NCBI GenBank assembly: GCA_963665085.2
Contig: CAXXXS010000001.1
Span: 4,154,001 to 4,218,000, forward strand
From: G963665085 sp963665085
Lineage (GTDB): Bacteria > Bacteroidota > Bacteroidia > Bacteroidales > JAAAOM01
DNA length: 64,000 nt
Direction of reading: 5' to 3'
Part shown: positions 17,101 to 25,464 of the stretch, piece by piece
Numbering within the stretch: the stretch's first letter is position 1
Layout: every line of letters starts with the position of its first letter
Program-made: the position numbers and the translations under genes
Notes under the pieces: model-generated
Database searches by the model: none
What the model saw: only the letters and a program-made list of their open reading frames with translations
Told to the model about the DNA's origin: nothing

Positions 17101-17517
17101 AGGGACCCATGGCCCACCGCTCTCACTCCATCCGGGAGAACCGGCAATTGCCATTTCCAATCCCAAAGAATCAGCTAAATGGGCAGTTAACGAGAAGGCT
17201 TCTTTCCATTCTGGGGTCATATATGTAAGCCTGTTTTCAACAACCTGAGGAGTGTTGAAAGCAGCATCAAAGTTTTGGAAACCACCTATTCCTACACGGT
17301 TCATCCAGGCAAGATCCTTTTTGATACCATCTTTAGTAATATTCCCATTCATCCAGTGCCACCATACACGAGGACGAGCAGATGATGGAGGATTAAGGAA
17401 TCCTTCTTCAAGTCCGGTATTATCATTTTCTGATTGTTGAGAACAACCAAGAATAAAAGCAATTAAAACAATTACCAGTTTTAAAAAGCTGTTTGAGACG
17501 TTAAATTTATTTTTCAT
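14113..17517 (-). CDS. GH106-like alpha-L-rhamnosidase lipoprotein (copy 1)
   Basis: The product has 1134 residues, with a lipoprotein signal ending at the Cys in FILGCSQQ. The N-terminal catalytic region carries features of GH106-type Bacteroidota proteins: RPRVWWHWMNGNITKDGI, VGIGGFQNFDA and SPGWSESGGPWV. An F5/8-like carbohydrate-binding insert follows at ~250-390 (SWIQFEFKQPQTIQSL, KYFRISIEKL). A second barrel section shows ITDSWEAG and YTESHENGR. The C-terminal ~130 residues form a galactose-binding-like beta domain (WLDLGDVKNLAEVYLNGEP). GH106 enzymes remove terminal alpha-L-rhamnose; exact specificity cannot be read. It is the last gene of the minus-strand operon and is clearly paralogous to 26440-29823. 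Confidence 0.88.
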   Translation of the reverse strand: MKNKFNVSNSFLKLVIVLIAFILGCSQQSENDNTGLEEGFLNPPSSARPRVWWHWMNGNITKDGIKKDLAWMNRVGIGGFQNFDAAFNTPQVVENRLTYMTPEWKEAFSLTAHLADSLGLEMAIAGSPGWSESGGPWVPISEGMKKMVWSENIIEGGREYSGNLSLPPTNPGAFQNLGSNAMASVSGSEHDAIDNYYVDIAVLAYKIPENDFTLEELETKVTSSGGNFTLEQLTDGDLVNNVFLPSAPAGKKSWIQFEFKQPQTIQSLTMVGGSSARGFGSPMNPEVKRLETSDDGKKYKEVTQITSGGIAQNTITFSPVTAKYFRISIEKLPAPNRPGLSPSVFGDNQSPQTPSGTQIAEIVLHTVPRINHYEEKAGFAVLSNFEKTLTPGTNTSEAINEQEVIDITDKMTSDGTLNWDVPAGKWNVIRFGYSLTGRENHPASPEATGPEVDKLNPDFVKNYFTNYLNQYQDATGGLIGKNGLQYVITDSWEAGCANWTDNMIEEFNKRNSYSLIPWLPVLTGKIIKSSEASEKFLWDFRNTLEEMLAEYHYDELTKILKERGMGRYTESHENGRAFIGDGMEVKRSADIPMSATWTPMEIPGMNPDVVMRRHATDVRESASVAHIYGQNINAAESFTAIGESWAYSPERLKPTADFMLSNGLNRFVIHTSVHQPLDNKIPGLGLGPFGQWFTRHETWAEQAKPWIDYLARSSYMLQQGKFVADIIYVYGQGSNLTLLFGSEQPKIPEGYNFDFLNASAIQNVLSVNNKQIVTNSGMKYNLLVLDESTKYMTLPVLKQIQQLVNEGATIVGAKPINTPSLNDNEEEFMSIVNQLWKNEKGINEIGSGKIYAGYSIEEALNDLQIQPDFQYSGNLAQSDLKYVHRKIGDGDIYWVRTTGKEDQNIVASFRITGMEPEIWNPVTGEISPAYYSMDESKTIVNLKMCPEDALFVVFRKKTTEKSRLLVEVNETQLATLSGSWQVNFQAERGAPQSAEFNELTPWNESEDNGIKYFSGTAAYSKTIDVSEDWITENREIWLDLGDVKNLAEVYLNGEPMGIVWKKPFRVKLNNSIHPGENSLTIKVTNLWVNRLIGDQQPGTKNKITYTTQDFYQANSPLLTSGLLGPVTISSVSLN

Positions 17518-17549
17518 TTTAATAGATCTTTAAAATTTTAATTTGATAC

Positions 17550-19271
17550 TTATGGTTTTTTGCTGATATAGGATGAAACTATGTTTTTAGGTCCACTTAC
17601 ATATTTAGCATAGTTAGGATACGAACACATCATATATCCTTCTCCTTCAAGTTTTTTACTAATCTCGCCTTTAGATCCTATAGCAAGTGTTTTATTAGGT
17701 GCTTTGTTGTTCTCAACCCAATTTATCAGCATTTCGATATTATCATTTCTGTCAGGAGAAGCTAAATTTTTTACTTCGATTGATTCTCCATCACCATTTT
17801 TTGAATAACTTCTTCCCATTAATCCATGATTGCCATTAGGAACAACATATAAACGAGCAAACTTATCCAGATTTTTTTGTCCCATTTTATCAATTAGAGA
17901 CTGATAATAATCCTGTTGAGCTCCTGATGAAGCAACATTATCACATGCTCCAATCGTAAAAATAATTTTACCTCCACGTTTATTAAAAGCAGAGAGGTCT
18001 GGATTTGTACTGTCTAGCCATTCAGATATCTGCTGACGCCGTTTCTCCCATTTTCCACCTTCAACATAATCCAATGGATTTGCTGAAAGATCTTGCATTA
18101 AAAAACCTGTAACGCCAAGAATTCCAAGGCTGGTAAATATCGGCGCATCAATATCGGCACCTTCTTGTCCTTTATATCGTGTATCTGTCATCATCCCAAA
18201 TCCTGCAGGATCAACAGTTGGAGTCCACATACCAAAAGATTTTACACCATTCGCAAGAGGATTTGAAAAAATATAAGAACTATATGTAAATTCAAGCGTT
18301 TTGATTTGTTCAGTAGTTAATTCGCCCGAATTCTTTAATGCAGCCCAAGGATTGCCTGTTCCTTTACCATCATTTACATTAAATATTTCACGAGCAGTAA
18401 AATAATTATTGATAATACCATCAGACAATCCATCAAGATTATCACATTGTCTTAGAAATTCTTTTGTGATAATATCTGCTTTCTCTACAGGTATCCAATT
18501 TTTTTCTACTTTTTCCTGAATCCTTATTAAAGCAGGGGCAAGCATAAGTGTAGAAAAATTAACAATTGGGACGTTAGAGATAATGCCATCATAGTCTTTT
18601 GGGTACCGTTGTGCAACAGTAAGTGCTTCACGTCCACCCTGAGAATTACCAACATAATAATTATATGTTGATTTTTCTCCATATATTCTTTGAATAATGA
18701 CCATAGCAGCATCATGCGTTTTTTTCATTTGCATAAATGCCAGGTTTTTTAAAGCTTCATCATTCAGTGCCCATTCATCCCCGATAGTAGGACCGGTAGC
18801 CAGATGTTTGGGCTCTGGAGCACCTGGAAAACCCATTCCTTTTGCCTGGTGGCCTGAATCGCTCCCATAAAGAACAATTCCCTTTTTTAATAAATGATAA
18901 TTTGTCCCTCCAAACATCGGATTGTCTCCTTCTCCTACTGTAATTGTCCCATTCATTCCAGAGCCACCTTGTTGGATTGAACGAAAAGACCAACTCTCAG
19001 GTAGCAATACGCGAAAATTAATAGGCCATCCTTCAGGATCAACAGGAAAAATAGACCCCTCTACAATACCATATGCCGGATTCTCGCCATTGGCTTCAAC
19101 CCATCGAGAAGCATAAAGTACAACGGAACCAACTGGTTCTCCAATATCAGAAGCAGGAATTGATGTCCCTGCCTTTTCAAGATCTTTTTGTGTTATCTTC
19201 TTAATAGTTGCATTTTGTCCATTTGAAAACAGACAAATTTGCATTAGTAAAAGAGAAATTAGTAATTTCAT
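17550..19271 (-). CDS. Tannase/feruloyl esterase-family hydrolase lacking the CS-D-HC cysteines
   Basis: This is a 573-residue secreted protein (signal peptide ending near SNGQ). It matches the tannase/feruloyl esterase family by the N-terminal NFRVLLPESWSFR, the nucleophile site YYVGNSQGGREAL (Ser ~210), the Ca-site-like loop CDNLDGLSDGII, the catalytic Asp in IGACDNVASSGAQQDYY and the His in PNGNHGLMG. Family members normally have Cys next to the Ser and Cys next to the His, disulfide-linked. Here both are replaced, by Asn and Gly. The enzymes cleave gallate or hydroxycinnamate esters. It lies 32 bp upstream of GH106 copy 1 and 26 bp downstream of another hydrolase, in the same operon. Confidence 0.87.
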   Translation of the reverse strand: MKLLISLLLMQICLFSNGQNATIKKITQKDLEKAGTSIPASDIGEPVGSVVLYASRWVEANGENPAYGIVEGSIFPVDPEGWPINFRVLLPESWSFRSIQQGGSGMNGTITVGEGDNPMFGGTNYHLLKKGIVLYGSDSGHQAKGMGFPGAPEPKHLATGPTIGDEWALNDEALKNLAFMQMKKTHDAAMVIIQRIYGEKSTYNYYVGNSQGGREALTVAQRYPKDYDGIISNVPIVNFSTLMLAPALIRIQEKVEKNWIPVEKADIITKEFLRQCDNLDGLSDGIINNYFTAREIFNVNDGKGTGNPWAALKNSGELTTEQIKTLEFTYSSYIFSNPLANGVKSFGMWTPTVDPAGFGMMTDTRYKGQEGADIDAPIFTSLGILGVTGFLMQDLSANPLDYVEGGKWEKRRQQISEWLDSTNPDLSAFNKRGGKIIFTIGACDNVASSGAQQDYYQSLIDKMGQKNLDKFARLYVVPNGNHGLMGRSYSKNGDGESIEVKNLASPDRNDNIEMLINWVENNKAPNKTLAIGSKGEISKKLEGEGYMMCSYPNYAKYVSGPKNIVSSYISKKP

Positions 19272-19297
19272 TATGTTTTATGTTAATTAACAAGAAT

Positions 19298-20218
19298 TTA
19301 TTCCAGGAAACCAGAAGTCTTCATAAAGTTAAGAAATAACTGGGGCCAAATGTATACAGATTCTTTTCCATCCCGAAAACCGAACCCGTGATGAGTACCT
19401 ATAAAATAGTGTAACTCAGAGATCTTACCTGCACCTGTCCATGCTTTATGCACGTTATATGACATGTCTGAAGTAAAAACATCGTTCTGTGGAGCACACC
19501 AAAATGCAGGAGCAGCATCTTCAGGTACTGTAATATCAGTTGTACCACTATAAATTATACACAATAAATCAGGTTTACTTTCTTCCGTGTGGTTCATAGC
19601 AACATTTAATGCAACCATACCACCCGCAGAAAAACCAGACATGGCAATTTTATTTGGATTAATATCCCATTCAGAAGCATGAGATCGAACATATTCAATG
19701 GCTTTTCTACCGTCATCAAAACCCATTTGTTGAACATTTCCTAAGGTCTTATTTACTTTTTCAATTTTAGCATCTTCAGCTTTTTCTTCTTCTGTAGGGA
19801 CAGGAGGAGTTCCACTAAAATTAAAACCGCGATAACCTCCTTTACCTGTTGCAGGATTATAATCTCCGGTATAACGTAGACGGTATTTTAGAATGAAAGC
19901 AGTTATTCCTTGTCCATTTAACCATTCAGCGAAATTAGTCCCTTCATAATCCCATCCGAGGTATTGAAATCCACCACCCGGACAAATAACCATAGCCGTA
20001 CCGTTGGCTTTTTCTTTTTCAGGGAAATACGCGGTTAATGTTGGTTCAACTACGTTACACACAGCAATAAATTCAGGAAATGTTTTTTGATATTCTGTGT
20101 GCTTCCAATTTTCTGTGCCAGGTGCAGGCCCATCATATAATTTATATACTTTCTGAGCTCTTATTGGTGTTAAACCCAATAAGAGAAATGCTATAAAGAA
20201 AATACTTTTGAACTTCAT
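19298..20218 (-). CDS. Secreted alpha/beta hydrolase, acetyl-xylan-esterase/dienelactone-hydrolase-like
   Basis: The product has 306 residues with an N-terminal signal peptide (cleavage near PIRAQ). The oxyanion region is VICPGGGFQYLGWDYEG, the nucleophile elbow MSGFSAGGM (Ser ~193) and the catalytic His lies in GTHHGFGFRDG near the C-terminus. This pattern is seen in BD-FAE-like and carbohydrate acetyl esterases of Bacteroidota loci. It probably works in the periplasm on short acyl groups of sugars. It sits in the operon, 26 bp before the tannase-like gene. A 179-bp gap upstream separates it from the previous esterase and contains an inverted repeat. The substrate is inferred only. Confidence 0.85.
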   Translation of the reverse strand: MKFKSIFFIAFLLLGLTPIRAQKVYKLYDGPAPGTENWKHTEYQKTFPEFIAVCNVVEPTLTAYFPEKEKANGTAMVICPGGGFQYLGWDYEGTNFAEWLNGQGITAFILKYRLRYTGDYNPATGKGGYRGFNFSGTPPVPTEEEKAEDAKIEKVNKTLGNVQQMGFDDGRKAIEYVRSHASEWDINPNKIAMSGFSAGGMVALNVAMNHTEESKPDLLCIIYSGTTDITVPEDAAPAFWCAPQNDVFTSDMSYNVHKAWTGAGKISELHYFIGTHHGFGFRDGKESVYIWPQLFLNFMKTSGFLE

Positions 20219-20301
20219 TGATTTATTTTTTTAATTATTTTTAACATAAAACAGAAGGGCTCCAAAAAATTATTTGATTGTAAACTCTATTGGGTTCTTT
20301 G

Positions 20302-20367
20302 AACTCTGACAGATTAAAAATCAATTAATTGATAAAACCTGACAGAGTCGCAAGACCTGTCTGAGTT
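20302..20367. repeat. Inverted repeat in the 179-bp gap inside the esterase operon
   Basis: AACTCTGACAG (20302-20312) is nearly complementary to CTGTCTGAGTT (20357-20367), with an additional CCTGACAG/CCTGTC element between them. It resembles short palindromic intergenic repeats common in Bacteroidota. It could act as an mRNA-processing or attenuation hairpin within the operon. Confidence 0.5.
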
Positions 20368-20397
20368 ACTTATTGGATCCCCTCATCTTCTAAAAAA

Positions 20398-21525
20398 CTA
20401 TCTAACTGAGTTTACAACTAACATCCCGTTTTTATCTCTAGAGAATTTACTCATAAATTCCCATGCTGATTCAGCAAAACTAGGATTTACCCAATGAGGG
20501 TGACCTTCTATACCAATAATTTTATTGATAAGAATACCTTCTTTGTTATAAAAATCAGCATAGGTATAATCTACACCATATAATTTTTCAATAGTTATTT
20601 TACTGGCAGTAATCCCTATCATATTATCTTTTGTAGCAGTTGTTTCAGAACAGCCATTCATTTTAAGCCATAGATTAAGCCCGTCAATAATTCCTTCAGT
20701 AAAGGGAAGCTGTCCAAAATCGTATTCACCAACGGCTAACCACATTGGTACTTCAGTATCTAAATTGTACATTTCTTTTTTAATTAAACCCGGGTAGACT
20801 CCATCTGATGTCAAATCCAATCCTCTAGGAGAACTATGTGCCGCAATTGCAGCTACAATTTTATGTTCAACAAGGCCAGTGTATAAAGAGGCCATCCCTC
20901 CGGCAGACATACCTGTATAATATACCCGGGAACGATCAATTGGAAATCCGGATTTTTCCATGTCATCAAGAATTGTTATAAGATTTTTTGCAGAATACTC
21001 AGCATTGCTATTTTCATTTTCCGGGGCAACAACAATAAATCCTTTGTCATGGCAAATTTTTACAAATCCATGATTTTCGGCTTCGAAAAGAGTGCCACCA
21101 CCACCATGGGCACTAAATACAAGAGGATACTTTTTTTTGTTGCCTTTTTTACCCATATATTCCGGCATATATGTAATCCATGTATGTTTTTTGTCTTCCA
21201 GGTTGTGAATTTCTTTAATAACACCCTGATTAGCCCAATATTTAGTCATATCCGGATGATCCCAATTATTCACACCATAAACAGCCAACTCATATTTGGC
21301 CATTTCCATCAGCTTTTCTCCCATTTCAGAGTTGATTACTTTCTCAACATCAAATCCTTCGCTGCCATTACCCTGAACAATTTGAGCCGGTGTCATCTGC
21401 CCGCCAAAAGCTTTTCCGTCATGCCAGAGTTCTTTGTCTGGATAATCATATGAATCTGTTTGTGCATTGGATGTCAGATTATATCCAATCACTAAATGAA
21501 GCAATAAGAAAACAATTTTTTTCAT
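20398..21525 (-). CDS. Secreted alpha/beta hydrolase, esterase (PHB depolymerase/LpqC-like)
   Basis: The product has 375 residues with a signal peptide (cleavage near TSNAQ). The core reads KYPLVFSAHGGGGT (oxyanion loop), IDRSRVYYTGMSAGGMAS (nucleophile Ser ~207), an acid candidate in AVGEYDFG and the His in EGHPHWVNPSFAESAWEF. The G-M-S-A-G-G-M elbow and overall order resemble the esterase/PHB-depolymerase group that includes feruloyl and acetyl xylan esterases (CE1-like). It lies 28 bp downstream of a type-B carboxylesterase in the operon. It is probably periplasmic or extracellular. Fold and triad are well supported; the leaving group is not. Confidence 0.84.
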   Translation of the reverse strand: MKKIVFLLLHLVIGYNLTSNAQTDSYDYPDKELWHDGKAFGGQMTPAQIVQGNGSEGFDVEKVINSEMGEKLMEMAKYELAVYGVNNWDHPDMTKYWANQGVIKEIHNLEDKKHTWITYMPEYMGKKGNKKKYPLVFSAHGGGGTLFEAENHGFVKICHDKGFIVVAPENENSNAEYSAKNLITILDDMEKSGFPIDRSRVYYTGMSAGGMASLYTGLVEHKIVAAIAAHSSPRGLDLTSDGVYPGLIKKEMYNLDTEVPMWLAVGEYDFGQLPFTEGIIDGLNLWLKMNGCSETTATKDNMIGITASKITIEKLYGVDYTYADFYNKEGILINKIIGIEGHPHWVNPSFAESAWEFMSKFSRDKNGMLVVNSVR

Positions 21526-21553
21526 TATGTGTATTTTATTAAGTATTTAATTA

Positions 21554-23164
21554 TTAAATTAATTCACCTGATGGCAGTTCTTTCATCATCAATCTTTCAT
21601 CCTTGTCTGGATCATCAATTGCTACACTTATATTTGCATCGAATACCATTGTTGTTCGTTTTTCTATGGTATAAGATGGCCAAGGTAAATCAGTTTGACT
21701 TGGATTACTGTTTTTTGCAAACGATGCCCATGCAGCACTAAGTTGTTTCGATACTTGTTCTGATTCAGGATGTAACACAACCCTCATTGTTAATGGTAAA
21801 TCACAAGTGTGAAATGCTCGTGCTTTTCCTTCAAATTCAGGAGTATTCCATTTAAAGTAATATAAATAGACTTTGGCTTTACCCCTCGCAAGTTGTAACT
21901 CAGCTTGTTTTGTTGCATTATATCTGGCACCTCTGTCTGTGTTTATCCTGAAATATAAGTCACTTGGAGTTTCTTTTGGGAAATCTTTATGATAGAGATC
22001 TAATACAGTGTCAACTTTATTTTCAGGGATCCCAGATTTAATTAATTCTGTGCGTAAGCCGGTTTCTGAAAGTTCGAAAAGATGTGGATTTGATAAATTG
22101 AACAATGTTGTTTCGTCTTTGTCGCAACCAATAAGTAAGGGAATATTAGCTGATATTTCAGGTGAATCTGGATTCCAGGGAGATCGTTTTAACGTGTGCC
22201 CGTCAATCACAACTCCACCACCCATAGGGCCGAGAGAAGAACCCGCTTTAAATAATTCTGCTGATGAAACTTCCAATAATTCATCGACACTGGTTACTCT
22301 CAATTTTGACATTAATTCTTTTGCATATTTAGTTGCTGTTTCAGCATCGGTAGCATTACGTATAAAGCTACCACTTTGTATCGCTGCCTTATGAAATAGA
22401 CCTTTTGCAGCAGGCATTGCTAGTAATGTTGATACTTTAGCCCCACCACCTGATTCTCCAAATATCATCACATTATTAGGATCTCCACCAAAGTTTGAGA
22501 TATTATCCCGAACCCACTCAAGTGCAGCAATAAGGTCTAGTTGCCCCGGATTACCAACCGTATAACGCTTGTCAATACCTCCAAGATACGTATATCCAAA
22601 AACATTAAGCCGATGGTTAACTCCAACCAATACGATATCTTGTTCAGAAACATGTTTATCGCTAATAGCAGTTAAAACACCAGAGCCCTCCGAAAAGCCG
22701 CCACCATGGATGTATACCATAACAGGGCGTTTCCCTTTAAGTCCTTTCGTTAATACATTCAGGCATAAACAATCTTCACTGTCTGTCTCATCCATTACTT
22801 CCATTACATCTGTTCTTGTTCCGGTAGCATACTTAAAATCTCTTGCCATATGCTGCTCAGACTGCACACATCTTGGTCCGTTTGAGGTTGCATCCTTAAC
22901 ACCTTTCCAATGTTCAGGTTTGGTAGGAGGTGCAAATCTCTTTTTCCCTTCAGTAGATCCACCGTAAGGGATGCCTTTAAATATATTTACTTCATTAAAA
23001 GTATATCCTTTAATTTTACCATATATTGTGTTAGTCTCAACGGTTGGTGTATTTTCTCCGAAAAGAGGAAAAGAATTTCCAATAGGTGATGCTAATGCAA
23101 GTCTGCCTAATAAAACAGCAGAGGTACTGGAAATTGATTTTGTAAGAAAAGATCTTCTATTCAT
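21554..23164 (-). CDS. Type-B carboxylesterase (copy 1, non-lipoprotein)
   Basis: The product has 536 residues. The N-terminus MNRRSFLTKSIS resembles a Tat-type twin-arginine leader, though only RRSF is present without the full consensus. The carboxylesterase type-B signature is strong: GKIKGYTFNEVNIFKGIPYG, the oxyanion loop VMVYIHGGGFSEGSG, the nucleophile in FGESGGGAKVS (Ser ~236), MPAAKGLFHKAAIQSG, and the His in FHTCDLPL. It hydrolyses carboxylic esters, often with broad specificity. It is 20 bp downstream of a related gene (23185-24810) and looks like its duplicate, but it has a different export signal. It belongs to the same operon. Confidence 0.9.
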   Translation of the reverse strand: MNRRSFLTKSISSTSAVLLGRLALASPIGNSFPLFGENTPTVETNTIYGKIKGYTFNEVNIFKGIPYGGSTEGKKRFAPPTKPEHWKGVKDATSNGPRCVQSEQHMARDFKYATGTRTDVMEVMDETDSEDCLCLNVLTKGLKGKRPVMVYIHGGGFSEGSGVLTAISDKHVSEQDIVLVGVNHRLNVFGYTYLGGIDKRYTVGNPGQLDLIAALEWVRDNISNFGGDPNNVMIFGESGGGAKVSTLLAMPAAKGLFHKAAIQSGSFIRNATDAETATKYAKELMSKLRVTSVDELLEVSSAELFKAGSSLGPMGGGVVIDGHTLKRSPWNPDSPEISANIPLLIGCDKDETTLFNLSNPHLFELSETGLRTELIKSGIPENKVDTVLDLYHKDFPKETPSDLYFRINTDRGARYNATKQAELQLARGKAKVYLYYFKWNTPEFEGKARAFHTCDLPLTMRVVLHPESEQVSKQLSAAWASFAKNSNPSQTDLPWPSYTIEKRTTMVFDANISVAIDDPDKDERLMMKELPSGELI

Positions 23165-23184
23165 TATTACTTGTTTTCGTATTG

Positions 23185-24810
23185 TTAATTCTTTTTTTTC
23201 ATTAAAAAATTTATTATTTCTCCCGAAGGGTTATTTTGCACAAAACATTCAGTGTCGAAGAGCATCGTTGACCTATCTGTTACATTATAGATTGGCCATT
23301 CAGGAAGACCATTATGGTTGGGGTTTCCATTATGAGCAAAAGATGTCCATGCCTTAGACATTTTACCTGCAAGTGAAATTGTACCATCATTTACAGGTAC
23401 TCCTGGAACTATTGGGCTTTCAGGATTATTGAATACAAATGAAATTTCCATGGAATGCCCTGATTTTGGAATTTGGCTTCCTTCTGTTGTAATGCCATAA
23501 TTGAAAAGATACATATATACAGGTGCAGTTTGTTTTAGTTTTCTTTCTGCCATTGTAATTGAATTTATTCTCATCATTATATCTGCTGAGAACAGACTGT
23601 ATATTTCGGGTAATGAATAGTCAGGAAATTCTTCTTTATAAGCGGCTAAAAGTTCATCAACATCACCTCCAACCTGTTGTTTCATCGCATTAATAATTTC
23701 ATTTTCATCATTTAATGGCATCCCCATTTCATCTTTATTTGTACCAATGATCAAAGGAATTTCAGAAGATTGTTCAGGAGCATCGGGATTAAAAGGATCA
23801 TTTAATAAAGTAACTCCATCAACAACAGGGGCAAATCCCATTCTTCTGCCGGAAGGAGCCGAGCTCATATCCCCGTTTTGCATAGCGGAACTTTTTTCAA
23901 CTAAAACCATTGGATCAACCTTCAATAATGAATCGATATTTCCCTGACTTATTCCTAAAGCATCAAAAAGGGCATTAGTTCTTGCTATTGCATCTTCTTT
24001 GAGCACACCATTTATTAAAGCACCGCTTTGTACGATAGCTTTGTGAAATAAGCCATCAGCAGCAGGCATGGCCATTAAAGTAGAGACTTTCCCTCCACCA
24101 CCAGATTGTCCGAAAATGGTAACATTATTTGGATCCCCGCCAAACTGTTCGATATTCTCGCTTACCCATTTAAGAGCGGCAACAATATCAAGCATACCTA
24201 CATTACCGGATGATTCATATTTTTTATCGATATGGCCCAGGTACAAGAAGCCCAAAGCACCCAGACGGTGTGTTACAGAAACGATAACAACATCTCCTGA
24301 TTTTGCCATGTTATATCCATCGAATACGCTACCAGAACCGGATCCGGAAACAAATCCACCTCCATGGCACCAAAACATAACGGGTAACTTTTTGTCTGAT
24401 TTTATAGAAGGGGACCATATATTAATCGATTGGCAATTTTCATCCATTTCATTAGCTCTTCCTTCATCCAATTTCATTTGTTTTAAAGCCTCCGGTGGAA
24501 GGTTCATCGGAAGTTGGAAACTTTTTGGACCCCATTCTTTGGTTTCAAGTATACCTTCCCACTTTTGCAGAGGTGTTGGTGGAAGAAACCGGTTGTCCCC
24601 ATCAGATGGGGCTGCATATGGAATACCTTTAAAAATACCCACATTATCCACTAAAGAACCTTTTAATTTTCCATAGTTTGTTGTAACTACTACCTCAGAA
24701 TCAGAAACAGTACTGGAATTTGTTTTGCAACCGGATAAACATAAAGAGAGCAATATCAATGAGGTTCCTAATATTGTATTTAATATATAACTTAAGCGAA
24801 AGCTTTTCAT
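23185..24810 (-). CDS. Type-B carboxylesterase (copy 2, lipoprotein)
   Basis: The product has 541 residues with a lipobox ending at the Cys in CLSGCKTN, so it is membrane-anchored. Family motifs are GKLKGSLVDNVGIFKGIPYA, VMFWCHGGGFVSGSG (oxyanion), FGQSGGGGKVS (nucleophile Ser ~233), MPAADGLFHKAIVQSG and the His in SGHSMEISFVF. It is clearly paralogous to the adjacent 21554-23164 product, sharing the order of all motifs. The gap of 228 bp before it (towards 25039) may hold an internal promoter, though none was recognised. The ester substrate is unknown; the context suggests acyl or phenolic ester groups on a rhamnose-containing substrate. Confidence 0.9.
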   Translation of the reverse strand: MKSFRLSYILNTILGTSLILLSLCLSGCKTNSSTVSDSEVVVTTNYGKLKGSLVDNVGIFKGIPYAAPSDGDNRFLPPTPLQKWEGILETKEWGPKSFQLPMNLPPEALKQMKLDEGRANEMDENCQSINIWSPSIKSDKKLPVMFWCHGGGFVSGSGSGSVFDGYNMAKSGDVVIVSVTHRLGALGFLYLGHIDKKYESSGNVGMLDIVAALKWVSENIEQFGGDPNNVTIFGQSGGGGKVSTLMAMPAADGLFHKAIVQSGALINGVLKEDAIARTNALFDALGISQGNIDSLLKVDPMVLVEKSSAMQNGDMSSAPSGRRMGFAPVVDGVTLLNDPFNPDAPEQSSEIPLIIGTNKDEMGMPLNDENEIINAMKQQVGGDVDELLAAYKEEFPDYSLPEIYSLFSADIMMRINSITMAERKLKQTAPVYMYLFNYGITTEGSQIPKSGHSMEISFVFNNPESPIVPGVPVNDGTISLAGKMSKAWTSFAHNGNPNHNGLPEWPIYNVTDRSTMLFDTECFVQNNPSGEIINFLMKKKN

Positions 24811-25038
24811 TTGATTTAAATTTTAAGGTTTGATAATGATTAATCAATTTTTTTCTTGTAAACAGATCAACGAAAATCACGACATAAATCACAATTTTCT
24901 CCAATAAATGTTTTAGCTGCTATTTTATTGATAATGTATATTTAAAGGAATTCATATTAATATTGTTTATGAGTTTTGTTATGGTTAATATTTAATACAT
25001 AACAGAAACAGTAAAAAAGAATGACTACGAGCATCAGT

Positions 25039-25431
25039 TTAATCTTGAATACGTTTAGCAACAGCTTCTTCAGTCCCAAAATCCCCTACTTTACGTGTGA
25101 ATTTAATTTCATTGTTTTCTAATTTGCCGTTGTAGGTAATTTCCATACCCATCCCAGCAAGAATATCTTTAAAAGACACCTCCGTTCCGTTTATCTTTCC
25201 TTCTTTAATTTCTGTTTGATTTTTATGTCCATTGAAATCGGTTACAACTTTTCCTTTAAGAACTTCACCCTCCAAGATGAAAGTATATACACTTTCCATG
25301 GTGCCTGCAGGTGTCTCCCAGGTTGCATGCCATGTGCCTTCAATACTATTACTTTCTTGTGCAGTTAATGGTTTGGTTTCAAGAACTGAAAACATAATAG
25401 CCACTACGAATAAATAAATTAGTTTTTTCAT
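25039..25431 (-). CDS. Small secreted beta-rich protein, lipocalin-like
   Basis: The product has 130 residues with a signal peptide (cleavage near LTAQE). The mature ~105 residues are strand-rich and end in a charged tail. It has the pattern of small Bacteroidota lipocalin-like or calycin-like proteins: IEGTWHATWETPAG at the start, repeated G-[KE]-[VI] turns, and late strands containing NEIKFTRKVGDFG. No catalytic motif is present. It lies between the PAF-AH-like hydrolase (33 bp) and the carboxylesterases. A role in binding a hydrophobic product such as a phenolic or fatty acid is only a guess. Similar small domains sometimes occur beside hydrolases acting on aromatic esters. Confidence 0.7.
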   Translation of the reverse strand: MKKLIYLFVVAIMFSVLETKPLTAQESNSIEGTWHATWETPAGTMESVYTFILEGEVLKGKVVTDFNGHKNQTEIKEGKINGTEVSFKDILAGMGMEITYNGKLENNEIKFTRKVGDFGTEEAVAKRIQD

Positions 25432-25464
25432 TTTTATATTCTTTTATTAAGGTTTTAATTTGTT

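Noticed and set aside
24701..24904. 67-residue minus-strand ORF upstream of the lipoprotein carboxylesterase
   Set aside because: It overlaps the carboxylesterase start in another frame and is a hydrophobic AT-rich reading without a start context.
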